Shown: positions 19,415 through 27,385 of the stretch, in pieces
Position numbering within the stretch: the stretch's first letter is position 1
How the letters are laid out: each line of letters opens with the position of its first letter
NCBI RefSeq assembly: GCF_014836755.1
Contig: NZ_JACSQF010000011.1
Coordinates: forward strand, 62,001 to 126,000
Origin: Oerskovia merdavium
GTDB taxonomy: Bacteria; Actinomycetota; Actinomycetes; Actinomycetales; Cellulomonadaceae
Direction: 5' to 3'
Length of the DNA stretch: 64,000 nt
Notes under the pieces: model-generated
Databases searched by the model: none
What the model saw: the letters and a program-made list of their open reading frames with translations, nothing else
What the model was told of the DNA's origin: nothing
Made by a program: the position numbers and the translations under genes

Positions 19415-21745
19415 TCAGTCGGCGAACCCGGCGGGCAGGGGCTGGGCGTGCACGACGACGAGCCGCTGGGTGGGCCGTGTCATGGCCACGTACAGGTCGG
19501 AGGCGCCCGAGGTCCCGGCGAGGATCTCGGCCGGCTCGACCAGGACGACGGCGTCGAACTCGAGGCCCTTGCTCTGCGTGGGGCTCAGGACCGTCAGGGC
19601 TGCGGCGAGCGCGCCGGGGAGGGCAGCGGCCGGACCGGTGAGCAGCGGCGTCGAGCCGTGGGCCTCGACCAGCTGCTCGCGCACCTCGGTCACGCGCCCG
19701 GCCGGTGCGACCACCGCGACCCGGCCCGCGCCGTCGGGCCCGACGAACTCCGCGAGGGCCGCACGGACCCGCGCGACGACCTCGTGACCCACACCTGCCC
19801 CGCCCTCGACCGGGGCCAGGACGAGCGCGCCCGGGACGTCGCGCGCCGAGGTGAGCGACGACGTCGGGAGGCCCGACGCGGCCGCGAACCGCTGCGCCGT
19901 GTCCGCGATCTGGGTGGGTGTGCGGTAGTTGACGGTCAGCGTCGCCTGCCGCCACGCGTCGCGCAGCAGCGGGTCGAGCATGCTCGCCCAGGACCGGGCG
20001 CCCGCGAGGGAGGACGTCTGGGCGACGTCGCCGACGATCGTCATGGACCGCGTGGGGCACCGACGCACCAGGGCGCGCCACGCCATCGCGGAGAGCTCCT
20101 GTGCCTCGTCGACCACGACGTGCGCGTAGGTCCACGTACGGTCCTGGGCGGCCCGCTCGGCCGTGGTCAGCCGCGATCCGCCGCCGCCGAAGCGGTCCGC
20201 GAGGATCTCGGCACCGACGATCCCGCCGCCGGCCCCCGAGGACTCCAGGACCTGGCGCGCGTACTCGAGGTTCGCCGCGCGGTCCGCGGCCTCGGCCTTG
20301 GCCTGGGCGCGCGCCGCCTGGTCGTCCTCGCCCAGGAGCTCGGCCGCCTCGTCGAGCAGCGGCACGTCGGCGGGCGTCCAGGGCGAACCCTTGGGACGGG
20401 CGAGAGCCGCGCGGTCCGCACGTGACATGTCGGGTGCCGCCTCGGCGAGGCGGTGCGGCTTGACGAACAGGTCCTCGATCAGGCGCTCGGGAGTCAGCGG
20501 CATCCAGGCGAGGTTGAGCGCGATCCGGATCTCGCGCTGGCGTCGCAGGTCGTCGATCACCTCGGCCCGCTCCTCGGGCGCGACCGGCCCGCCGAGCTCG
20601 GCCAGGTACTGGTCGGCGAGCCGGCCCAGCATCTCGCGGACGAACGGGACCCGCGCGAGGTTGTGCGGCTTGTGCGTGCGGTGGGCCTTGGCGATCGCGT
20701 CGCGCACGTCGGAGCGTCGGACCACCAGGTCGTGCCCGTCGATGCGCAGGTGCTGGTCCTCGGCGGGCACGCGCTGGCGCGCGCGGACCGCCCGCTGGAC
20801 GATCCTGGCCCAGGACGCGCGGCCCTTGATGCGGGCCACCTCGGGAGACTCCTCGCCGTCGGCGACGAGTCCCGGGAGCAGCTCGGCGATCGTCGTGCTC
20901 ACGACCCCGGTCTCGCCGAGCGAGGGCAGGACCTGGTCGATGTAGTGCAGGAAGGACAGGCTGGGGCCGACCAGCAGGACGCCCGAGCGCTCGAGCAGCC
21001 GGCGGTGGGCGTACAGCAGGTAGGCCGCGCGGTGCAGCGCGACGGCGGTCTTGCCCGTCCCCGGTCCGCCCTGGACGACGAGCGCTCCCGCGAGCTCGGA
21101 GCGGATGATCGCGTCCTGCTCGGCCTGGATCGTCGCGACGATGTCGCCCATCCGGCTCGTCCGCCCGGCCGCCATCGCGGCGAGCAGGGCTCCCTCGCCC
21201 GAGAGCGAGGACTGCGTGGCCGCGTCGGACGACAGGTCGAGGACCTCGTCCTCGAGCCCGGTCACGTTGCGTCCCTTGGTCACGAGGTGCCGACGGCGTC
21301 GCACCCCGTCGGGGTGGGCGGCGGTCGCCCTATAGAAGGCCTGGGCGGCAGGAGCCCGCCAGTCGGTCAGGATCGAGGCGTGGTCCTCGTCGGACAGGCC
21401 GATCCTGCCGACGTAGCGCGTCGTGCCGTCGTCGAGGTCGAGGCGCCCGAAGGTCAGGCGTTCCTCGACGGACTCGAGCTGAGCGAGCCTGTCCTCGTAG
21501 AGGGTCGCGAACGCGTCGCGCTCGCTGCGGTTCTGGGGGGAGCCCGAGGGGCCGCCGCGGCGGACGCCTGCGAGGCGGGCCCGGGTCGCGGCGCGGAGCT
21601 CGTCGAGGCGGCCGTAGAGCGTGTCGACGACGACCTGCTCCTTGCCGATCTCCTCCTGCCGTCCGGAGGGCTGGTGGTCCGGCGTGGCCGGGACCTGTCC
21701 GTCCGGAGCCCGTGTCCCGCTCGTCCGGTCGCTCGTCTCGCGCAC
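19415..21745 (-). CDS. RNA polymerase recycling ATPase HelD/HelR-like
   Basis: A 776-residue UvrD/Rep-like ATPase, nearly the length of Bacillus HelD. It has an N-terminal coiled arm (LYEDRLAQLESVEERLTFGRL), IGLSDEDHASILTDWRAPAA, Walker A VQGGPGTGKTAVALHRAAYL near 232, a helical bulge region, Walker B VVVDEAQELSAMAW near 543, GDVAQTSS and a C-terminal motor ending at VAMTRPTQRLVV. HelD proteins pry stalled RNA polymerase from DNA. The actinobacterial HelR members also displace rifamycins and give tolerance. The GTG at 21745 has a GGACGG site. It is divergent from the signalling cluster. Confidence 0.9.
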   Translation of the reverse strand: MRETSDRTSGTRAPDGQVPATPDHQPSGRQEEIGKEQVVVDTLYGRLDELRAATRARLAGVRRGGPSGSPQNRSERDAFATLYEDRLAQLESVEERLTFGRLDLDDGTTRYVGRIGLSDEDHASILTDWRAPAAQAFYRATAAHPDGVRRRRHLVTKGRNVTGLEDEVLDLSSDAATQSSLSGEGALLAAMAAGRTSRMGDIVATIQAEQDAIIRSELAGALVVQGGPGTGKTAVALHRAAYLLYAHRRLLERSGVLLVGPSLSFLHYIDQVLPSLGETGVVSTTIAELLPGLVADGEESPEVARIKGRASWARIVQRAVRARQRVPAEDQHLRIDGHDLVVRRSDVRDAIAKAHRTHKPHNLARVPFVREMLGRLADQYLAELGGPVAPEERAEVIDDLRRQREIRIALNLAWMPLTPERLIEDLFVKPHRLAEAAPDMSRADRAALARPKGSPWTPADVPLLDEAAELLGEDDQAARAQAKAEAADRAANLEYARQVLESSGAGGGIVGAEILADRFGGGGSRLTTAERAAQDRTWTYAHVVVDEAQELSAMAWRALVRRCPTRSMTIVGDVAQTSSLAGARSWASMLDPLLRDAWRQATLTVNYRTPTQIADTAQRFAAASGLPTSSLTSARDVPGALVLAPVEGGAGVGHEVVARVRAALAEFVGPDGAGRVAVVAPAGRVTEVREQLVEAHGSTPLLTGPAAALPGALAAALTVLSPTQSKGLEFDAVVLVEPAEILAGTSGASDLYVAMTRPTQRLVVVHAQPLPAGFAD

Positions 21746-21807
21746 CCTGATCCGTCCTGTCCTCTGGTCCCACGTGGCCCGCTCGCGCACCCCCGCGATG
21801 CAGCCGT

Positions 21808-21815
21808 CCATTATT
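21808..21815 (-). promoter_or_regulatory. candidate -10 of helD
   Basis: The A+T-rich AATAATGG on the minus strand is the only such block in the 229-base divergent gap. It would give a leader of about 55 bases. No clear -35 was found. Confidence 0.35.
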
Positions 21816-21961
21816 GCCGATCCGCGCGGTCTCGGGTGCCATCCGACCGAGGCGCGGACCGGGGCGCGGACCTGCCGCTCGCCCGTCGGTGCCGGTGTGC
21901 CCGGCACGCCGGGCGGCACAGGAGGTCCCTCCGCATCCCACCGCGAGGCAGCGCTGTCCTC

Positions 21962-21967
21962 TACGAT
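21962..21967 (+). promoter_or_regulatory. -10 element upstream of leader ORF
   Basis: TACGAT lies eight bases before the ATG of the 11-codon ORF at 21976, a leaderless arrangement. Confidence 0.45.
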
Positions 21968-21975
21968 CGGGAACC

Positions 21976-22011
21976 ATGGCGAGAGTGGGGAGTGCGCGTC
22001 GTGGTGACTGA
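21976..22011 (+). CDS. 11-residue leader peptide, coupled to REC-PP2C gene
   Basis: ATG at 21976 opens an 11-codon ORF encoding MARVGSARRGD. It would be the first codon of a leaderless transcript from TACGAT. Its TGA (22009-22011) lies past the GTG start of the next gene at 22001, in another frame, so terminating ribosomes could reinitiate. Short leaderless ORFs of this kind are known in mycobacteria. The peptide itself shows no recognisable function, and the act of translation may be what matters. Confidence 0.4.
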   Translation: MARVGSARRGD

Positions 22012-23311
22012 CCCGGTGCCGCCCCGTGCGCAGGACGGGGCCCCTGACGTCCTGTCGCCCGAGGACCTGCTGCGGGTCCTGCTCGTCGAGGACGACGACG
22101 GGGACGCGATCCTCGTCGAGGCGTTGCTCGAGGACGCGAGCGTCAACGTCGAGCTGCACCGCGCGACCGCGCTCGACGCCGCCCTGGAGAAGCTCGGCCA
22201 GCACGACGTGCACTGCATCCTCCTGGACCTCGGTCTGCCGGACGCGGTGGGCCTGTCCGCGGTCGAGCGGCTGCAGTCGCGGCCGAACCCGCCGGCCCTC
22301 GTCGTCCTGACAGGGCACACCGGGATCGACCTCGGGGTCCAGGCCGTGGCAGCCGGCGCCGACGACTACCTCGTCAAGGGCGAGGTCGACGGCGACCTCC
22401 TCGGCCGCTCGGTGCGGTATGCCGTGCAGCGGCGTCGCTCCAAGGAGCAGCAGCGCGCGCTGTACCGCAGCGAGGTTCGTGCCGCGGAGACGGCGCGCCT
22501 CGAGCGCGCCCTCCTGCCCAAGGCACTCGTCTCGGACGAGCGGATCGCGGTCATGGTCGGCTACATCCCGGGGGGCAACGGGCTGCTCGGCGGCGACTTC
22601 TACGACGCCGTCGAGCGCAGCGACGGCAGCGTCCTGTGCCTCATCGGTGACGTCGCGGGGCACGGACCCGACGAGGCCGCGCTCGGGGCGACGCTGCGCA
22701 CGGCCTGGCGCACGCTCGTCCTGTCGGACGTCGCCCCCGACCAGATCCTGCCGCTCGTCGAGCGCGTCCTGGTACCTGAGCGTGCCCGCCCCGAGGTGTT
22801 CGTCACGCTGTGCCAGGTCGTCATCTCCGCCGACCGTTCGGGGGTCGACCTCTATCTCGCGGGGCACATGCCGCCGCTGCTCCTGCAGGACTCGTGCTCG
22901 GAGCTCCCGACGACGTCGCGCGGTCGGGCGCTCGGCATCCCCGTGGGCGGGGGCTGGAGCGCCGAGCACGTGGAGCTCGAGGCGCCCTGGGCGCTCATGC
23001 TCTACACCGACGGGCTCATCGAGGCGACCCTGGCGGAGGATCCGGCGGTCCCCGGGACGGGCTTCGTCCCCGGGGCGCCTGGTCGCCGGGAGCGGTTGGG
23101 GGTCGCGGGGCTCCTCGCCGCGGTCGACACGGAGATCACGCACGGGGGTGAGGGGCTCGTCGAGCGCGTCTTCCGCCGCGTCCGAGACCTGCACGGCGGG
23201 CCGCTGGCCGACGACGCGGCGGTCCTCGTCGTCGGGTGGGGCGGACCGGACCAGGCAGCCCGCGGCGAGCGGACCGCGACCCTCGCAGACTCCGACGAGT
23301 GGTCGCAGTGA
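22001..23311 (+). CDS. response regulator fused to PP2C (SpoIIE/RsbU-type) phosphatase
   Basis: A 436-residue two-domain protein. Residues ~20-140 are a receiver domain (LLVEDDDGDAILVEALL, phospho-Asp in CILLDLGLPDA near 76, Lys in DDYLVKGEV). After a helical linker comes a SpoIIE-type phosphatase with GGDFYDAVE, GDVAGHGPDEA and a final DDAAVLVV, keeping the metal-binding aspartates. Such proteins usually dephosphorylate an anti-anti-sigma factor. No sigma or anti-sigma gene is adjacent, so the target is elsewhere. GTG 22001 follows GGGGAG by eight bases; GTG 21992 and 22004 are alternatives. It overlaps the kinase gene by 4 nt. Confidence 0.92.
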   Translation: MVTDPVPPRAQDGAPDVLSPEDLLRVLLVEDDDGDAILVEALLEDASVNVELHRATALDAALEKLGQHDVHCILLDLGLPDAVGLSAVERLQSRPNPPALVVLTGHTGIDLGVQAVAAGADDYLVKGEVDGDLLGRSVRYAVQRRRSKEQQRALYRSEVRAAETARLERALLPKALVSDERIAVMVGYIPGGNGLLGGDFYDAVERSDGSVLCLIGDVAGHGPDEAALGATLRTAWRTLVLSDVAPDQILPLVERVLVPERARPEVFVTLCQVVISADRSGVDLYLAGHMPPLLLQDSCSELPTTSRGRALGIPVGGGWSAEHVELEAPWALMLYTDGLIEATLAEDPAVPGTGFVPGAPGRRERLGVAGLLAAVDTEITHGGEGLVERVFRRVRDLHGGPLADDAAVLVVGWGGPDQAARGERTATLADSDEWSQ

Positions 23312-25056
23312 CGACAGACCCGGCGGCGGCGGGGGGAGCGCCTGCCGAGGGCGAGCCTCGTGCAGCCTCCGCGAGCCCCGCGACGCCCGCGCCGTCCCCG
23401 ACCCGCACCGACGCTGCGGACGGCAGGCGGCCGGGCACCGACCGCGAGCCCGAGATCCTTGCGAGGACCGCCCCGCAGGGCGCGTCCCTGCGGCGCCGTC
23501 TCGGTGTCCTCCTGGTGGTCGCCGCGGCGATCCTCCTCGCGGTCCTCGTGACCTCGGTCGTCGCGCTCGTCAACGTCGTGCGCATCCAGGACGAGGTGAC
23601 CAACCCCTACTTCACCGCCATCACCCAGGCCGACACGGCCTACATCTCGCTCGTCGACGCCGAGTCGTCGGTGCGGGCCTTCCTCGCGACGGGGGCCGAG
23701 GTCAACCTCGAGCCGTTCGAGCGCTCGATCGGCTCGGACGGCTCCGTGTCCCTCCACGACGACGCGACGTCGGAGGTGCTCTCGGTGTCCCCTCCCGTGG
23801 CGGCCGCCCTGGACCGGGCGTCGACCGCCATCCACGAGTGGGCGCTGGGGTACGCCCTGCCGTCCGTCCAGAAGGTCCAGGACGGCGCCCCGGACGCCGT
23901 GACGACCGACGACAAGCTCGAGGGCGCCCGACTGTTCGACGACGCCCGGGTCGCGACGAGGGACTACATCACCGTCCTGCGTTCCGTCCGGTCGGAGAAG
24001 GTCGAGGCGCTCGAGAGCTGGACGCAGGTGCTGTTCGGTTCGGTCGTCGTCCTCGTCCTCGCTGCGCTGCTCGTGGGCGCGGTCCTGTGGAGCGTGCTCA
24101 AGCGATGGATCACCGAGCCCGTGACCTCCCTCGCCCACCAGGTCCGGGTCGTCAGCGGCGGTCGGCTGCGGCAGCCGGTCGCGGTCAGCGCACCCGGCGA
24201 GATCGGGGCGCTCGCGATCGACATCGAGCACATGCGTCAGGAGCTCGTGAGCCAGGTGGCCGAGATCCGCGCCTCGCACGAGGAGGTCGAGCTCTCCCAC
24301 GAGCTGCTCGCGGCCCAGGCCCAGGAGCTCGAGCGGTCGAACCGTGACCTCGAGCAGTTCGCCTACGTCGCCTCGCACGACCTCCAGGAGCCGTTGCGCA
24401 AGGTCGCGTCGTTCACCCAGCTGCTGCAGAAACGGTACGGCGGACAGCTCGACGACCGCGCGGACCAGTACATCGAGTTCGCGGTCGACGGCGCCAAGCG
24501 CATGCAGCGGCTGATCCAGGACCTGCTCGGGTTCTCGCGCGTCGGGCGGACCGGGACCGAGCGGGTCCAGGTCGACCTCGAGAAGGCGCTCGCGGTGGCC
24601 CTGTCGGACCTCGAGGACAAGATCGCCGCGACGGGAGCCGTCGTGACGCACGACCCGCTCCCGACGGTGCGGGGAGAGAAGGCGCTGCTCGAACAGCTCC
24701 TCGTCAATCTCGTGGGCAACGCGATCAAGTTCCGCGACCCGGAGCGTCCGCCGGTCGTCCACGTCGGCGTCCGGGCGAGCGAGCGCTCGTGGGAGCTGAG
24801 CGTGGTCGACAACGGGATCGGGATCGACGCGCAGTACGCCGAACGGGTGTTCGTCATCTTCCAGCGGCTGCACCCCAAGGACGTCTACGAGGGGACGGGG
24901 ATCGGCCTCGCGCTGTGCAAGCGGATCGTGGAGTACCACGGCGGCCGCATCTGGCTCGAGCCGACCGAGGGCGGCGGGACGACGGTCCGGTTCACGATCG
25001 CGCACGCCTACGATCCCTCCGCCGCTGGCCACCGGCCCTCGCCGGACGCTCCGTAG
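23308..25056 (+). CDS. membrane sensor histidine kinase
   Basis: A 582-residue kinase. A disordered Pro/Ala-rich cytoplasmic N-terminus precedes TM1 at about 62-90. An extracellular sensor of about 150 residues, possibly CHASE3-like, leads to TM2 at about 241-261 and a HAMP linker, then a coiled coil. The DHp domain has the phospho-His in [12 protein letters not shown] near 357. The ATPase domain has [18 protein letters not shown] and [12 protein letters not shown]. The SHDLQEP type resembles kinases linked to phytochromes, but no chromophore domain is present. GTG 23308 overlaps the previous stop as GTGA. The signal is unknown. Confidence 0.93.
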   Translation: MTTDPAAAGGAPAEGEPRAASASPATPAPSPTRTDAADGRRPGTDREPEILARTAPQGASLRRRLGVLLVVAAAILLAVLVTSVVALVNVVRIQDEVTNPYFTAITQADTAYISLVDAESSVRAFLATGAEVNLEPFERSIGSDGSVSLHDDATSEVLSVSPPVAAALDRASTAIHEWALGYALPSVQKVQDGAPDAVTTDDKLEGARLFDDARVATRDYITVLRSVRSEKVEALESWTQVLFGSVVVLVLAALLVGAVLWSVLKRWITEPVTSLAHQVRVVSGGRLRQPVAVSAPGEIGALAIDIEHMRQELVSQVAEIRASHEEVELSHELLAAQAQELERSNRDLEQFAYVASHDLQEPLRKVASFTQLLQKRYGGQLDDRADQYIEFAVDGAKRMQRLIQDLLGFSRVGRTGTERVQVDLEKALAVALSDLEDKIAATGAVVTHDPLPTVRGEKALLEQLLVNLVGNAIKFRDPERPPVVHVGVRASERSWELSVVDNGIGIDAQYAERVFVIFQRLHPKDVYEGTGIGLALCKRIVEYHGGRIWLEPTEGGGTTVRFTIAHAYDPSAAGHRPSPDAP

Positions 25057-25113
25057 CCGACCGGGCCCGCGACCTCGCGCCACGTGCTGAGACGTGGAGG
25101 CACGCTCGTCGAC

Positions 25114-25119
25114 TAGGCT
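25114..25119 (+). promoter_or_regulatory. -10 element upstream of second leader ORF
   Basis: TAGGCT is six bases before the GTG of the 18-codon ORF at 25126. Confidence 0.45.
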
Positions 25120-25125
25120 CGCGGC

Positions 25126-25182
25126 GTGGCCCCGGAGGACCGGGGCGACCTGGGGACGACGGACTGCGGGGACACGGCATGA
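25126..25182 (+). CDS. 18-residue leader peptide coupled to response regulator
   Basis: The GTG at 25126 opens an 18-codon ORF ([18 protein letters not shown]). Its TGA at 25180-25182 overlaps the ATG of the response regulator at 25179 as ATGA. TAGGCT six bases upstream would make it a leaderless ORF. G/C-rich third positions fit a translated frame, though so would chance in this genome. It may give the regulator its own promoter and translational coupling. No peptide function is evident. Confidence 0.42.
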   Translation: MAPEDRGDLGTTDCGDTA

Positions 25183-25619
25183 GCAACGGGCACAAGGTGA
25201 TCGACGTCCTGCTGGTCGAGGACGACCCGGGCGACGTCCTGATGACGCGTGAGGCGTTCGAGGACCACAAGGTCACGAACCGGCTCTCGGTCGTCAGCGA
25301 CGGTGTCAGCGCGATGGCCTTCCTGCGCAAGGAGGGGGAGTACGCGGACGCGCCCACCCCGGACCTGATCCTGCTGGACCTGAACCTCCCGCGGATGGAC
25401 GGGCGCGAGGTCCTCGGCGAGCTCAAGTCGGACCCGGCCCTCCGGCAGATCCCCGTGGTCGTGCTCACGACGTCGGAGGCCGAGGAGGACGTCGTCCGTT
25501 CCTACTCGCTGCACGCGAACGCCTACGTGACCAAGCCCGTCGACTTCGACCGGTTCATCGACGTCGTCCGTCAGATCGACGACTTCTTCGTCACCGTGGT
25601 CCGCCTCCCCGGTCGCTGA
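25179..25619 (+). CDS. single-domain response regulator (Rcp1-like)
   Basis: A 146-residue receiver domain without an output domain. It has [17 protein letters not shown], the phospho-Asp in [13 protein letters not shown] near 67, the Thr of [12 protein letters not shown] and the Lys in AYVTKPVDF. It has the extra-long final helix of the phytochrome-associated Rcp1 type. It lies 122 bases after the kinase, so it probably receives phosphate from that kinase and passes it to the REC-PP2C protein or elsewhere. The ATG at 25179 overlaps a leader ORF stop, and GCGGGGA a few bases upstream could also serve as ribosome site. Confidence 0.9.
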   Translation: MSNGHKVIDVLLVEDDPGDVLMTREAFEDHKVTNRLSVVSDGVSAMAFLRKEGEYADAPTPDLILLDLNLPRMDGREVLGELKSDPALRQIPVVVLTTSEAEEDVVRSYSLHANAYVTKPVDFDRFIDVVRQIDDFFVTVVRLPGR

Positions 25620-25848
25620 GACGACGGGCGACGCCCCGAGCAGGTGCGTGCCGGCGTGCTCGCGCCCCGTGGCACGGCACGCTCCGGGCGTACGGAGGGG
25701 AGGGCCTCGTGCCGGGAAGGTTCCGGCGGTGCGTGGTGTTGTCCTGATCGAACCGCCGACGAGCGGGCTGCGCGGGGACCTTCACGGTCCCGGTCGGCTC
25801 CCCGCCCCGGCGGGCGGCAGGGATCGCACGACGACGGAGGAGCTTCTG

Positions 25849-26796
25849 GTGTTGGACCCACGAGGGATCTACGAGGTGGACGAGGCCGCGGTGGCGCGCG
25901 TCCTGCCCGCGGCGACGCATGCACAGGAGGGGACCTCGCTCCGCGCGGTCGGCCCGGTCCTGCTGCACTCGGTGCGCGGGTTCGTGGACGCCGGCACGGC
26001 CGGTGACCTCGCGGTCGAGCACCTTCTCGAGGAGTTCGAGGTCACACGCCTGGTCACGTTCGATGTGGACCAGCTCCTCGACTACCGCTCGAAGCGCGTG
26101 ACGATGGTCTTCGACGCGGACCGGTGGGCCTCGTACGACGAGCCGTTCCTCGCGATCGATCACGTGCGCGACGCCGAGGGGACGGGCTTCCTGCTCCTCC
26201 ACGGTATCGAGCCGGACCTCCAGTGGGAGCGCGTGGTCGCCGCGCTGCGCGAGCTCGTGCAGCGCTTCGACGTCTCGCTCGTCGTGGGCTTCCACGGCAT
26301 CCCCATGGGCATCCCGCACACGCGTCCCCTCTCGGTGACGGCGCACGCGACCCGGCGCGAGCTGATCGAGGACCACACGTCGTGGTTCGGCACGGTCAAG
26401 GTCCCTGGCTCGTTGGCCGCGCTGCTCGAGCTGCGTCTCGGGGAGTCGGGGCACGACGCCCTGGGGTTCACGGTCCACGTCCCGCACTACCTCGCGCAGT
26501 CGCCGTTCCCGCCGGCGGCGGTCGTCGCCCTTGAGAACGTCCAGCGGTCGACGGGTCTCGACCTGCGCGTCGCGGCGCTCGCGGACGCGTCCCAGGAGGC
26601 CGTCCAGGAGGTCGAGCGGCAGATGGCAGAGTCCGAGGAGGTCACGGCCGTGGTGCGCGCGCTCGAGGAGCAGTACGACGCGTTCGCCCGCTCGGTGGGC
26701 CGCACGAGCCTGCTCGCGGACTCCGCTCCCATCCCGACGGCGGACGAGCTCGGGGCCGAGTTCGAGCGCTTCCTCGCCCAGCAGGGTGGCGAGTGA
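25849..26796 (+). CDS. PAC2 (proteasome assembly chaperone) family protein
   Basis: A 315-residue member of the actinobacterial PAC2 family, related in fold to eukaryotic proteasome assembly chaperone 2. Typical features are VRGFVDAGTAGDLAVEHLL, TFDVDQLLDYRSKRV, FLLLHGIEPDLQWERVV, VVGFHGIPMGIPHTRP and HVPHYLAQSPFPPAA. Despite the name, its bacterial function is unproven, and no proteasome genes are near. The GTG at 25849 is preceded by GGAGG (25836-25840) at eight bases, which decides against a longer frame. The C-terminal 60 residues are an acidic helix. Confidence 0.9.
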   Translation: MLDPRGIYEVDEAAVARVLPAATHAQEGTSLRAVGPVLLHSVRGFVDAGTAGDLAVEHLLEEFEVTRLVTFDVDQLLDYRSKRVTMVFDADRWASYDEPFLAIDHVRDAEGTGFLLLHGIEPDLQWERVVAALRELVQRFDVSLVVGFHGIPMGIPHTRPLSVTAHATRRELIEDHTSWFGTVKVPGSLAALLELRLGESGHDALGFTVHVPHYLAQSPFPPAAVVALENVQRSTGLDLRVAALADASQEAVQEVERQMAESEEVTAVVRALEEQYDAFARSVGRTSLLADSAPIPTADELGAEFERFLAQQGGE

Positions 26797-27109
26797 CCGG
26801 TCCCTCGCGGAGGTTCTGCGGAGGTTGTGGGGACGAATCACGGTATTTCCCGGCGTTTGACGTGGCGAACCTCACCTTGACCGTGCAAAACTAGGTCTCG
26901 TTGCAGTGACGTGCTCGAGACATGCCTTCGCGTGAACCGGTGTCGACGCAGCAGGATCCCGGTCCGCCGGGGTCGTGCCTGTCCAGCCGGCGGTCGCCAC
27001 GACCGGAACCACGCGGAGCGGGTCGCGGGTCCGGCTGCGACGGCTCGATGAACGGGCGAAGGGTCCGTTCGCGGATGTCCCCGGTTGGACAGAAGGTACG
27101 AGGAACAGC
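26797..27109 (+). other. long untranslated leader region of csp gene
   Basis: This 313-base gap has no supported gene. It starts relatively A+T-rich for this genome (26830-26900, including TTGACG at 26857 and TTGACC at 26877), which is where a promoter should lie, but no pair has good spacing. The remaining ~200 bases before the cold-shock gene would be a structured 5' leader, as is usual for csp mRNAs. A 68-codon ORF at 26922-27128 overlaps the csp start and is not supported. Confidence 0.4.
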
Positions 27110-27313
27110 ATGGCGCAGGGTTCTGTGAAGTGGTTCAACGCTGAGAAGGGCTATGGGTTCATCGCCCAGGACGACGGCGGAGCCGACGTCTTCGTCCACT
27201 ACTCGGCGATCGAGGCCCAGGGCTACCGGTCGCTCGAAGAGGCTCAGCGTGTCGAGTTCGAGATCACCCAGGGGCCCAAGGGCCCGCAGGCGGAGAACGT
27301 CCGCCCGCTCTGA
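27110..27313 (+). CDS. cold-shock protein, CspA family
   Basis: A 67-residue cold-shock-domain protein that binds single-stranded RNA and DNA and acts as an RNA chaperone. Both nucleic-acid motifs are intact: KGYGFI (RNP1) and VFVHYS (RNP2), with the usual start [14 protein letters not shown] and end [10 protein letters not shown]. The ATG at 27110 follows ACGAGGA. A strong terminator follows 37 bases after the stop codon, so it is monocistronic. The long leader suggests control by mRNA structure. Confidence 0.96.
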   Translation: MAQGSVKWFNAEKGYGFIAQDDGGADVFVHYSAIEAQGYRSLEEAQRVEFEITQGPKGPQAENVRPL

Positions 27314-27349
27314 TCTCCCTGATCTTCTCCCGGTTCTCGCGAGCCGGAT

Positions 27350-27383
27350 CCGGAGGCCGCACCCCCAGGGGTGCGGCCTCCGG
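27350..27383. terminator. bidirectional terminator after csp
   Basis: A 15-bp perfect stem (27350-27364 with 27369-27383) and four-base loop separate csp from the convergent gene ending at 27386. Confidence 0.85.
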
Positions 27384-27385
27384 TG

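Noticed and set aside
21746-21975. A rifamycin-associated element upstream of helD
   Set aside because: I saw no clear 19-base inverted repeat of that kind, and I cannot recall the consensus reliably enough to claim one.
19415-23194. A 1259-residue frame extending helD upstream
   Set aside because: The upstream part is antisense to the REC-PP2C gene and runs through the divergent promoter region.
26922-27128. A 68-codon ORF in the csp leader
   Set aside because: It overlaps the csp start in another frame and has no ribosome site and a random composition.
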